From the NCBI GenBank assembly GCA_021821465.1, contig JAKACM010000005.1, positions 19,876-83,875 on the forward strand: a stretch of 64,000 bases of DNA, written 5' to 3'. Made by a program: the position numbers and the translations under genes. Source of the DNA: Bacillota bacterium. Its GTDB lineage: Bacteria; Bacillota; Sulfobacillia; Sulfobacillales; Sulfobacillaceae. How positions within the stretch are numbered: the stretch's first letter is position 1; every line of letters starts with the position of its first letter. Of the stretch, positions 1-6,839 are shown one piece after another. The notes below the pieces were generated by a model. That model saw nothing but the letters and a program-made list of their open reading frames with translations, did no database searches and was not told the DNA's origin.

Positions 1-586
1 CAATTTGCTCTCCCTATTGGGGAGCGGGGAAGATAGTGTTCGCTCTGTCTTGATCGAACGCAATTTGCGTTTGGTTGTCTATATTGCACGCAAGTTCGAA
101 AATACCGGTATTGGGATTGAGGATTTAGTGTCTATCGGAGCCATCGGATTAATCAAAGCGGTGAATACGTTCAATGTCGAGAAGAAGATCAAATTGGCCA
201 CCTATGCATCTAAGTGCATCGAGAACGAGATCTTGATGTATTTGCGTCGCAATTCACGGATTCGGTCCGAGGTGTCATTTGATGAGCCATTGAATGTGGA
301 TTGGGACGGTAATGAACTGCTTTTGTCCGATGTTCTGGGAACGGAAAATGACATCATTTACAAGCGACTCGAGGATGAGGTCGATAAGTCGATGCTCAAA
401 AGAGCGTTAAGCAAGCTCAACTCGCGGGAAAGACGCATCATGGAATTGCGTTTTGGGCTGGTGGACGGATACGAAAGAACGCAGAAAGAGGTGGCAGATT
501 CACTGGGAATCAGTCAATCTTATATTTCTCGGTTGGAAAAACGTATTATTAAGCGATTGCGTCGGGAATTTCATCGCATGGAATAA
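1..586 (+). CDS. sigE: RNA polymerase sporulation sigma factor SigE (5' truncated by window edge)
   Basis: Mother-cell early sporulation sigma factor. About 193 C-terminal residues are visible and the frame is open to the window edge, so the N-terminus (family length about 240 aa) lies outside. Region 2 is recognisable ([16 protein letters not shown], then [20 protein letters not shown]), followed by the SigE-type stretch [20 protein letters not shown]. Region 4 ends in a helix-turn-helix ([19 protein letters not shown]). In Bacillus sigE is followed by sigG, exactly as here, which supports the assignment. SigE is normally made as an inactive pro-protein processed by SpoIIGA; the pro-sequence cannot be checked because it is off the edge. 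A strong hairpin terminator follows the stop codon. Confidence 0.95.
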   Translation, partial: NLLSLLGSGEDSVRSVLIERNLRLVVYIARKFENTGIGIEDLVSIGAIGLIKAVNTFNVEKKIKLATYASKCIENEILMYLRRNSRIRSEVSFDEPLNVDWDGNELLLSDVLGTENDIIYKRLEDEVDKSMLKRALSKLNSRERRIMELRFGLVDGYERTQKEVADSLGISQSYISRLEKRIIKRLRREFHRME

Positions 587-621
587 TCAAAAAGTTTGAT
601 TCTTCGATTTTCGGGGGATCT

Positions 622-665
622 AAACTCCGTTACATACCAAAAATTGGTATGTAACGGAGTTTTTG
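622..665 (+). terminator. Rho-independent terminator after sigE
   Basis: A perfect 19-bp inverted repeat (arms 622-640 and 644-662) with a 3-nt loop ends in a short T run. It lies 36 bp after the sigE stop and before sigG, so the two sigma genes are probably separate transcription units. The A-rich start of the left arm makes it potentially bidirectional. Confidence 0.85.
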
Positions 666-734
666 CGTATATCCTCCCTCTGCTTTGGTGATACTGCTCA
701 ATAAAGTCGGTTATCGATACAACTCCGGGGAGGA

Positions 735-1520
735 ATGCAACCTAATATGCCGCTGAACAAAGTCGAAATCCCTGGTGTCAACACAGCCAAACTGCCGGTA
801 TTGACCAATACCCGAATGCGAGAACTGTTTTCGGTGATGCAATCGGGCGATGAAGGGGCACGCAATGAACTGATCAATGGCAATCTTCGCTTAGTGTTGT
901 CTGTCATACAGCGGTTTCAAAACCGAGGAGAACATAGCGATGATCTCTTTCAAGTTGGATGTATCGGGCTCATGAAAGCCATCGATAATTTTGACTTGGG
1001 ACAAAATGTAAAATTCTCGACCTATGCGGTGCCTATGATTATCGGTGAGATCCGGCGTTATTTGCGAGACAATAATCCGATTCGGGTCAGCCGATCTCTT
1101 CGTGACATCGCCTATAAAGCGCTGCAAGTGCGTGATGGTTTGGTACACCGCTATTCCAAAGAACCGACGATTACAGAAATTGCGGAAGAACTGAGTGTAC
1201 CGCGTGAAGATGTGTTATATGCGCTGGATGCCATACAGGAACCAGTCTCTCTATTTGAACCGATTTATCATGATGCGGGCGATCCCATTTTTGTTATGGA
1301 TCAGATTAGTGACGAAAAAAATCATGACAAAAATTGGTTGGAGAGTCTTGCGATACGAGAAGCGATGAGGCGATTGACGAAAAGGGAAAAGATGATTCTG
1401 ACGATGCGGTTTTTTGATGGGAAAACCCAAATGGAAGTGGCGGAGGAGATAGGCATCAGCCAGGCACAGGTGTCACGATTGGAAAAGGCGGCTTTGAAAA
1501 ATATGAGGAAGTACATCTGA
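735..1520 (+). CDS. sigG: RNA polymerase sporulation sigma factor SigG
   Basis: Forespore late sigma factor, about 261 aa, full length for the family. The N-terminus has the SigG signature NKVEIPGVNTAKLPVL. Region 2 contains NGNLRLVLSVIQRF, DDLFQVGCIGLMKAIDNFD and KFSTYAVPMIIGEIRRYLRD, and region 4 ends in the helix-turn-helix GISQAQVSRLEKAALK. It directs late forespore genes once engulfment is complete. The start is ambiguous: ATG 735 lies only 2 nt from a GGGGAGGA ribosome site, and the in-frame ATG 747 is about 14 nt away and gives a start closer to known SigG proteins. The stop overlaps the spoIIR start by one base. Confidence 0.96.
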   Translation: MQPNMPLNKVEIPGVNTAKLPVLTNTRMRELFSVMQSGDEGARNELINGNLRLVLSVIQRFQNRGEHSDDLFQVGCIGLMKAIDNFDLGQNVKFSTYAVPMIIGEIRRYLRDNNPIRVSRSLRDIAYKALQVRDGLVHRYSKEPTITEIAEELSVPREDVLYALDAIQEPVSLFEPIYHDAGDPIFVMDQISDEKNHDKNWLESLAIREAMRRLTKREKMILTMRFFDGKTQMEVAEEIGISQAQVSRLEKAALKNMRKYI

Positions 1521-2224
1521 TGATCGGATTTAAACAATTTGTGATTAGCATGTTCATGGTCAGCTTGCTGGGGGCACCATTGGGAATGCATTCCGGTTCT
1601 TTCGTTTACCCATCCTATCGGCAGCTGGCACAAAAGCCTATCCGCCTTCCCCACGTGATTCGGTTTCGTGTGATTGCCAATTCTGATAATCCGGTGGACC
1701 AAGCCATCAAATTGGACGTCAGGGACCGTGTTCTGGCTACCTTGGATCCGTTATTGAGCCATGTTAAAACACGTCAAGAGGCACAACATGTAATTCAAAT
1801 GCATGAACAGGCGATTACCCGTGCCGCCAATCAGGTCCTTGTGACGAATCATGTATCGTACCGAGCGCACGTTACCCTCACCAAAACCGACTTTCCTACG
1901 AAAGTTTATGGCACCTGGGTGCTTCCCGCGGGGAAGTACCAAGCACTCTTGGTCGTTTTAGGAAAAGGTCAGGGCCACAACTGGTGGTGTGTGTTATTTC
2001 CCTCCCTCTGCTTTATCGACATGAGCAATGCTGTGGCTGTCCCTGCCACAAGAGCTCAGGGGCAGGCTACGGTGGAAAAGCCGGTGACACACAATAAGAA
2101 AACTCCTCCCATTCCCGCAGTGCCTGTGAAGGTTCCTTCTCCACCGCATATTCCTCATTCCGGACAATTGCGTGTCAATTGGTCTATGCCCCCTATTGTT
2201 AATCATCTCCTGGGATGGATGTAA
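1520..2224 (+). CDS. spoIIR: Stage II sporulation protein R (SpoIIR)
   Basis: Forespore-made, exported signalling protein that triggers SpoIIGA to process pro-SigE in the mother cell. The protein is about 234 aa with a hydrophobic N-terminal segment (residues 5-20) that should act as a signal or anchor. The core has the family hallmarks IRFRVIANSDNPVDQAIKLD, then FPTKVYGTWVLPAGKYQAL and the highly conserved GHNWWCVLFPSLCFID. The last about 60 residues are a proline-rich, low-conservation tail. It starts inside the sigG stop (ATGATG), implying translational coupling. In Bacillus spoIIR is elsewhere; here it sits with both sigma genes it functionally connects. Confidence 0.95.
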   Translation: MIGFKQFVISMFMVSLLGAPLGMHSGSFVYPSYRQLAQKPIRLPHVIRFRVIANSDNPVDQAIKLDVRDRVLATLDPLLSHVKTRQEAQHVIQMHEQAITRAANQVLVTNHVSYRAHVTLTKTDFPTKVYGTWVLPAGKYQALLVVLGKGQGHNWWCVLFPSLCFIDMSNAVAVPATRAQGQATVEKPVTHNKKTPPIPAVPVKVPSPPHIPHSGQLRVNWSMPPIVNHLLGWM

Positions 2225-2287
2225 TAGGCAGAAGGGTTTTCGTCTAGCCTCTGGTTGCCGTTCATAATGTATAGCGGGGGGATGCCA

Positions 2288-2548
2288 ATGCTGAAAACCT
2301 CCGAATTGCGGACTAAAGACGTGGTCAATGTCACGGATGGCCGTCGGCTGGGATTTGTTGGGGATCTGGAGTTGGACCTTGAGCGTGGACATATCAAATC
2401 GGTGATCGTTCTCGGATCGGGGCACTTCTTGGGGTTGTTTGGACGGGAAAGGGATACGGTAATTAACTGGGATCAAATCCGAAAAATAGGACAGGATGTG
2501 ATCTTGGTCGAAGTGCAGCAGCCATCAGCGGCAACCATGGACAGTTGA
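2288..2548 (+). CDS. ylmC: YlmC/YmxH-family PRC-barrel protein
   Basis: Small (86 aa) PRC-barrel protein of the YlmC/YmxH sporulation-associated family. The fold is recognisable from LRTKDVVNVTDGRRLGFVGDLELD, GHIKSVIVLGSG and FGRERDTVINWDQIRKIGQDVILV. ATG 2288 was chosen because a run of six Gs at 2275-2281 gives a usable ribosome site and the product then starts like other family members; upstream in-frame ATGs exist at 2255 and 2282. In Bacillus ylmC follows sigG and precedes ylmD, so position supports identity. The molecular role of the family is not established. Confidence 0.85.
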   Translation: MLKTSELRTKDVVNVTDGRRLGFVGDLELDLERGHIKSVIVLGSGHFLGLFGRERDTVINWDQIRKIGQDVILVEVQQPSAATMDS

Positions 2549-2607
2549 GAGTTGCCAATCACGATCTCTTAGGGTTTGAAGTCGTATTATCGGTGCAGTT
2601 TTGGGCG

Positions 2608-2666
2608 AGTCGCCTCTGAAAAGAGAATGGGAATCCTTTCGGATCCCATTTTCCAAGGAGGCGACT
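2608..2666. repeat. Long imperfect hairpin beside IS607-type remnant
   Basis: Outer arms of 9 bp (2608-2616 and 2658-2666, agtcgcctc / gaggcgact) enclose an inner near-perfect stem (2626-2636 with 2641-2650, loop tttc). No T run follows on either strand, so it is not an obvious intrinsic terminator. It lies between the ylmC stop and the decayed transposon, and may be a terminal structure of that element or an mRNA-stabilising hairpin for ylmC. Confidence 0.5.
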
Positions 2667-2939
2667 ATATTTGCCCCGAAGAGTCCTTCACATTCTATTG
2701 CGATGGACTGGATTTTTAGACCTCTGTCCCGTTACAGAAAACTTACCTCAATGTACTCGGGCTTGCTTTCTACCGATTATTCGCTCTCCGCTTTCGAGAT
2801 CACGGAATCTCTAAGCCGGATTCTGGCCGTTAACGGTGATGACTAGTTGAAGGAGCCCACCCGTTTCACAACCGGCACCAGGGATTACTCCCATGATCTG
2901 CGCCTCTGCGATCCAATATCCGCTTGATTTGAAACGTAT

Positions 2940-3254
2940 TCATGGACGTATTTCGGGATCGTCGCCACGTTTCCCAATTACCTTCGCTGCATTGCCGTCT
3001 GCCGTATCAACCCTGCCGCAATTGAGGCACCTGAAATGGTTTGCTGTGCGGTTATCTGAGAACGTGAACCCACAGCGCGAACATTCCTGACTCGTATATG
3101 CTGACGCCACCGCCAGCCGGCGAGAATCTCTCGCCGTTGTCTTAAAATCTAATCGTTCTGCCAAAATGCTCCGCATCCACAAGAATACTCGGCGTGACAT
3201 TTTCTTGCCTTTGGCATGGTCTCTCGGAAAACACCGTAATGATTTCCAACACAT
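2940..3254 (-). pseudogene. tnpB: TnpB C-terminal fragment (zinc ribbon only)
   Basis: Open frame of about 104 codons whose last 60 match the TnpB/OrfB zinc ribbon: [11 protein letters not shown], then FRCLNCGR with two CxxC pairs, followed by [12 protein letters not shown], corresponding to the usual ADxNAAxNI end. A full TnpB is about 400 aa. The DED catalytic RuvC part is missing apart from the last segment. The upstream end runs straight into TnpA coding sequence, which indicates an internal deletion. No function as a nuclease is expected. Confidence 0.8.
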
Positions 3255-3713
3255 CTTCTTCTTGCGTCAATTCGTCTTCATAATCGGAGACTTCGGACTT
3301 GTTGACGATGACGGATTCGTCTGGAACTCTTTACACATGGCAAAACCAGTTCGGCCCCAAATCGCAACAGCCGGTCTTGATGAGTGATGACGAGCCCTTT
3401 CCCATCATTGCGCATCATGCGCTGTAATAGTGCCTTCACGCCTTTTTGTGGTAATTGAGGCTCGATCCTAAATCGCGAATCACTTCGTGTGGCCAACCAT
3501 TTCTTGTGCAGAATTCCGAAACAAAATCTCCTGTCGTTCCCAATCGGCTTGTTGATCATGGACGCGCCCTGCTGTGGGCATCGGATGATGAACCATCTGG
3601 CCAGGCCTAAGTCTTGGAACGATACCGAGGATGTCCCCGGGTGTTCGCTCAGACTTGATGCACCCTTCCTCTTCCCACCGGCGCATGGTGCTTTTTGACA
3701 CGCCCAAAATCAT
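3200..3713 (-). pseudogene. tnpA: IS607-family serine recombinase TnpA, frameshifted remnant
   Basis: The N-terminal MerR-like helix-turn-helix is clear (ILGVSKSTMRRWEEEGCIKSE at 3713-3650). The resolvase domain appears in pieces: VHDQQADWERQEILF near 3560, then in another frame KGVKALLQRMMRNDGKGLV and THQDRLLRFGAELV (about 3450-3350), then [14 protein letters not shown] (about 3260-3220). The usual catalytic YxRVS segment is damaged and the frame shifts at least twice, so this is a pseudogene. The order of blocks is exactly that of IS607 TnpA. Confidence 0.75.
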
Positions 3714-3850
3714 TACGGTTTCACCGGAGAGAATTTTTCATCCTGTTTCTATCCCCTCTCAAAGCAAGACAGATTCCAAACCTGTGTTAAAATGAAAGGA
3801 CGGTACTGGTTATCTCGTGAGTTGCAGGAATTGAGGTGGCAGGGTCTTTC

Positions 3851-4648
3851 ATGACGCAGTGGGTGCACACAGATGCCCGTTTTGTCAGTTGGGAAGCTAC
3901 AGCAGATGTCCATGCTATTTTTACGACGCGCCAAGGAGGCGTATCCGCTTCTCCCTTTGATACTTTGAACCTGTCGTTTAATGTCATGGATTTGCCCACA
4001 GATGTCACCCAGAATCGCTACCGAGTCATGGAAATGATGGGCCGAAATATATTTCAGTTGGTCATGGCTGAACAGGTTCATCAGAATAAGGTAGGATGGG
4101 CTTCGGATATCGATGCCTCTAAAGGGGCCTTGACTTCTGCTGACGCTTTATCTGGACTGGACGGTCTCTTGACGCGGCATTCAGATATCGTTTTGGGAAT
4201 GGGATTTGCGGATTGTGTCCCAATTTTTCTTTCCGTACCATCCCACAACATCGTGGGTCTCTTGCATGCCGGTTGGCGGGGAACCGTTAAGGGCGTGCAG
4301 CTCGCCGCAGTGGAGCAGTTGAAAGAGCAAGGAATTGACCCCCGGGAAATTGAAATCGGCATCGGCCCTTCGATTGGTCCCTGTTGTTATGAAGTCGACG
4401 GTAAGGTCGCGAACCAATTTTTTCAGGTAATGGGAAACAAAGCTCCGTTAACCCCTCATGGAGAAGGACACTATTTTCTTGATTTATGGGAAGCGAACCG
4501 AAGGCAATTGGTTCTTGCGGGTGTACCCGAAACCCATATCGACATTTCTCATTTGTGTACTGCTTGTCATGAAGACCAATTTTTCTCGTATCGCCGCGAT
4601 CAAGGAAAATGCGGTCGTATGGGAGGTTTTATATGTATGAATCGATAA
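3851..4648 (+). CDS. pgeF: PgeF/YlmD peptidoglycan-editing purine nucleoside phosphorylase-like protein
   Basis: Laccase-domain (Cu-oxidase_4, DUF152) protein of about 265 aa. E. coli PgeF (YfiH) hydrolyses a mis-incorporated L-Ser muropeptide precursor, and other members act as purine nucleoside phosphorylases or deaminases. Metal-ligand motifs are present: GFADCVPI, LLHAGWRG, and the C-terminal CTACHEDQFFSYRRDQGKCGRMGG. ATG 3851 is preferred (AGGG 6 nt upstream); GTG 3836 is an alternative. The gene is ylmD in the Bacillus ylm cluster. Its 3' end overlaps ylmE by 16 nt. Confidence 0.92.
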   Translation: MTQWVHTDARFVSWEATADVHAIFTTRQGGVSASPFDTLNLSFNVMDLPTDVTQNRYRVMEMMGRNIFQLVMAEQVHQNKVGWASDIDASKGALTSADALSGLDGLLTRHSDIVLGMGFADCVPIFLSVPSHNIVGLLHAGWRGTVKGVQLAAVEQLKEQGIDPREIEIGIGPSIGPCCYEVDGKVANQFFQVMGNKAPLTPHGEGHYFLDLWEANRRQLVLAGVPETHIDISHLCTACHEDQFFSYRRDQGKCGRMGGFICMNR

Positions 4649-5328
4649 GGGACAATGTTCACCGCGTGTTGGCAAGAATCGACCAATTGCGCCCGGGAGA
4701 AGGCGTGAAATTAATGGCCGCCACCAAGATGCGAACATTAGGTGAAATAGAGGCCGCCATCGAAGCGGGGGTGCATCTTCTCGGCGAGAACAAAGTTCAG
4801 GAGGCCCAAGCTAAATATGTTTCCAAGTCTGCAGTGCCTTTGCATATGATTGGACATCTGCAAACCAACAAGGTAAAATATGCCATAGGTCTGTTTGACG
4901 GCATTGATAGTATCGACAGTGAACGGGTGGCCGAAGCCTTGAATCGGAGGTTAAATGTGACAATGCCGGTGATGCTCGAAGTCAATGCGGGCAGGGAAGA
5001 AGCAAAGACCGGCCTAGTGTTTGAGGATGTGAGATCCTTTTTGGCGAAAGCGGAGCAGTGGCATAATTTGCTTTTCGTGGGACTAATGGTACTTTTTCCG
5101 GCATCAGCAGACAAAAGTTCTTCGGAAAAGAAAAAAATTCGTGATCTCATGAAGGAAACTGGCGAATTGTGGCGAATGTCTCAAAAAGAAGGGTTTTCCT
5201 GGGCTCCTCTTACTGAGTTGTCCATGGGAATGTCTGAGGATTATGAATGGGCTCTGGAAGCAGGAAGTACGATGATTCGGTTAGGTGCCGAGCTGTTCGG
5301 AGCAAGGCCAAAAACGGGAGTAATGTGA
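4633..5328 (+). CDS. ylmE: YggS/YlmE-family pyridoxal-phosphate homeostasis protein
   Basis: Single-domain PLP-binding TIM-barrel protein (about 231 aa; PLPBP/YggS family) that buffers pyridoxal 5'-phosphate and affects amino-acid metabolism rather than catalysing a known reaction. Visible hallmarks are KLMAATKMRTLGEIEAAIEAG (PLP lysine in AATK), LLGENKVQEAQAK, MIGHLQTNKVKYA and LSMGMSEDYEWALEAGSTMIR with the phosphate-binding RLGAELFG end. ATG 4633 was chosen for the GGGAGGT site 5 nt upstream. It overlaps the pgeF stop, implying coupling, and is followed by sepF. Confidence 0.93.
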   Translation: MYESIRDNVHRVLARIDQLRPGEGVKLMAATKMRTLGEIEAAIEAGVHLLGENKVQEAQAKYVSKSAVPLHMIGHLQTNKVKYAIGLFDGIDSIDSERVAEALNRRLNVTMPVMLEVNAGREEAKTGLVFEDVRSFLAKAEQWHNLLFVGLMVLFPASADKSSSEKKKIRDLMKETGELWRMSQKEGFSWAPLTELSMGMSEDYEWALEAGSTMIRLGAELFGARPKTGVM

Positions 5329-5341
5329 GGAGGGCATCGGA

Positions 5342-5779
5342 GTGAAATCAGGTATCGTCGGGAAATTTCTTAACTTTGTTGGTCTTGAGGAAGTGCAAGA
5401 GGAGGAACTGGACACTCAAGAAGTTGCGGCCGCTTCCGATTGGGAAGACGAAGTGCCTCAGAAGAAGCGCGGCAGTATTGTCAGTTTGCCTGGCTCCCGA
5501 GGCTTTCGTGTAGTGGTAATGCACCCTAGGACCTTAGAGGATGGTCAAGCCATCGCAGATCAAGTCAAAGGTCGCAGGCCGGTGATTGTTAATCTGGATT
5601 TAGCGGAAGAGCGTGCCGGTCAAAGACTGCTCAATTTCTTGTCGGGTGTGGCCTATGCCCTTGATGGCGGATTGCGTAAGGTAGGAGATAATATTTTCTT
5701 GATTACGCCCAATAACGTAGAAGTGGCCAGCGAAGATCACGAAGAGACTCCGGGATGGACCCGGAGTATAAATAAGTGA
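5342..5779 (+). CDS. sepF: Cell division protein SepF
   Basis: FtsZ-ring membrane anchor and assembly factor of Gram-positive division, 145 aa. The N-terminus (MKSGIVGKFLNFVGL) forms the amphipathic membrane-binding helix and is followed by an acidic linker (about residues 17-45). The C-terminal globular domain has VVMHPRTLEDGQAIADQVKGRRPVIVNL and QRLLNFLSGVAYALDGGLRKVGDNIFLITP, typical of SepF. GTG start with GAGGAGGG about 7 nt upstream. The stop overlaps the ylmG start by 4 nt. Position between ylmE and ylmG is as in Bacillus. Confidence 0.95.
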   Translation: MKSGIVGKFLNFVGLEEVQEEELDTQEVAAASDWEDEVPQKKRGSIVSLPGSRGFRVVVMHPRTLEDGQAIADQVKGRRPVIVNLDLAEERAGQRLLNFLSGVAYALDGGLRKVGDNIFLITPNNVEVASEDHEETPGWTRSINK

Positions 5780-6066
5780 ACGTGATATTTTGGCACCTTG
5801 CGGATACGGTGCACATTCTGCAGGATGTGTTTTATGTCGTGCTGATGATTCGGATTGTCGCAAGCTTTTTTCCTCCTCGGTCGGCGGGGCTGTGGGACAA
5901 GGCGTCGTATATTTCGACACAACTCACTGAACCCATCCTGGCCCCGATTCGCCGAAGAGTGCCGTTGGTGGGCATGTTGGACTTGTCCCCTTTAATTGCG
6001 TTTTTCTTAGTGGATATTGCAGCCTTTGTGCTGGCACAAATATTTTTATATCTGGCAACGCTGTAG
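5776..6066 (+). CDS. ylmG: YggT/YlmG-family membrane protein
   Basis: A 96-aa integral membrane protein with two hydrophobic segments (about residues 12-32 and 70-94) flanking a loop containing TEPILAPIRRRVPLVGMLDLSPLIAFFLVD, the YggT family signature. The family is linked to cell division and osmotic protection, but its molecular role is unclear. GTG start overlapping the sepF stop. In Bacillus ylmH (S4-domain RNA-binding protein) follows; here divIVA follows after 15 bp and ylmH is absent. Confidence 0.92.
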   Translation: MNVIFWHLADTVHILQDVFYVVLMIRIVASFFPPRSAGLWDKASYISTQLTEPILAPIRRRVPLVGMLDLSPLIAFFLVDIAAFVLAQIFLYLATL

Positions 6067-6081
6067 GCGCGGGAGGATTTT

Positions 6082-6546
6082 ATGCCACTGACACCCTTGG
6101 ATATAGTGAATAAGGAGTTTAAGCACGGGTTTCGCGGGTATAACGAAGATGATGTCAACGAGTTTCTTGACGAAGTGGTTCGAGATTATGAGGCGCTCAT
6201 CAAAGAGAATGATGAGCTAAAAGAAAATACCTCGGGCATGACTGAACGATTGGAACAATACCGAAAACTGGAAGCTACCTTGCAAAATACGCTCGTGGTT
6301 GCCCAGCAAACGGCAGAGGAGGTTAAAGTGGCAGCCAGGAAGGAAGCCGAGTTGATTGTACGGGAAGCCGAAGCTAAGGCCGAGGAAATAGTTCGCAAGG
6401 CTGAATCCAGGGCTCGGGAGACGGAAACGCAACTAACTCAGTTGCGTTATGAAACCGAGAAATTTCGGGCGCAGGTGAAAAGTTTGCTGGAGTCCCAGTT
6501 ACGGTTGGTGGAAACATCCTTAGTGCAAGCCACGGTTGAAACCTAG
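6082..6546 (+). CDS. divIVA: Septum/polar site protein DivIVA
   Basis: Coiled-coil protein (154 aa) that recognises negatively curved membrane at the septum and poles. The N-terminal membrane-targeting domain is clear: MPLTPLDIVNKEFKHGFRGY followed by NEDDVNEFLDEVVRDYE. From about residue 45 on, heptad-rich Glu/Lys/Ala sequence predicts a long coiled coil (ARKEAELIVREAEAKAEEI). GGGAGGA ribosome site 5 nt before the ATG. It is the last gene before the ileS T-box leader, which matches the Bacillus order once ylmH is removed. Confidence 0.95.
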   Translation: MPLTPLDIVNKEFKHGFRGYNEDDVNEFLDEVVRDYEALIKENDELKENTSGMTERLEQYRKLEATLQNTLVVAQQTAEEVKVAARKEAELIVREAEAKAEEIVRKAESRARETETQLTQLRYETEKFRAQVKSLLESQLRLVETSLVQATVET

Positions 6547-6553
6547 AGCTTAG

Positions 6554-6581
6554 TTGTTCTCGTTGTGAAATGTGGTAAAAT
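6554..6581 (+). promoter_or_regulatory. Putative SigA promoter for the ileS transcript
   Basis: TTGTTC (6554-6559) and TAAAAT (6576-6581) are spaced 16 bp apart just upstream of the T-box leader. This is a reasonable vegetative promoter, placed so that transcription starts a few bases before stem I. Confidence 0.5.
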
Positions 6582-6589
6582 ACGTTACA

Positions 6590-6830
6590 CGATGAAAACG
6601 ATGATTGGGACGCGAGTCGTGGAGTATCTGGCATAGCGAACCGGGATACAGGTGAAAACCGGGACAGAACTCACGATTTCATCACCCATGAGTGCTTGAA
6701 TGAATTTCAGTAGTTCGAGCCGGGGATGCCCGTTATGCATGTGAGAGTCCGGTGCATGTGAAAGCATTGGGAACAAGGGTGGTACCGCGTGTGAACGTCC
6801 CTTTTCATGGGGCGTTTATTTTTGGTTGGA
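6590..6830 (+). promoter_or_regulatory. T-box riboswitch leader of ileS
   Basis: A tRNA-sensing leader. The invariant T-box AGGGTGGTACCGCG is at 6776-6789, followed by a terminator hairpin (AACGTCCC near 6794 pairing with GGGGCGTT near 6815, then a T-rich run). Stem I is closed by gatgaaa (6591-6597) with tttcatc (6677-6683). The codon just inside the closing stem reads ATT (6676-6678), fitting an isoleucine specifier, though this exact assignment is inference. Uncharged tRNA-Ile would pair with the T-box, form the antiterminator and allow ileS expression. Confidence 0.92.
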
Positions 6831-6839
6831 GGGACATTT

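Larger units (their letters stand above)
2844..3713 (-). mobile_element. Decayed IS607-type insertion sequence (tnpA-tnpB remnant)
   Basis: On the minus strand, pieces of a serine-recombinase TnpA are followed directly by the C-terminal zinc ribbon of TnpB, the gene order of IS607 elements. The reading frame is interrupted repeatedly and most of tnpB (its RuvC core) is deleted, so the element is dead. Downstream of the tnpB stop, minus-strand positions about 2939-2844 run into a G-rich stretch ending in ctccttcaac, which resembles the 3' end of TnpB guide-RNA scaffolds; that part is inference. It is inserted between ylmC and pgeF, genes that are adjacent in Bacillus. The outer ends could not be defined. 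Confidence 0.75.
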
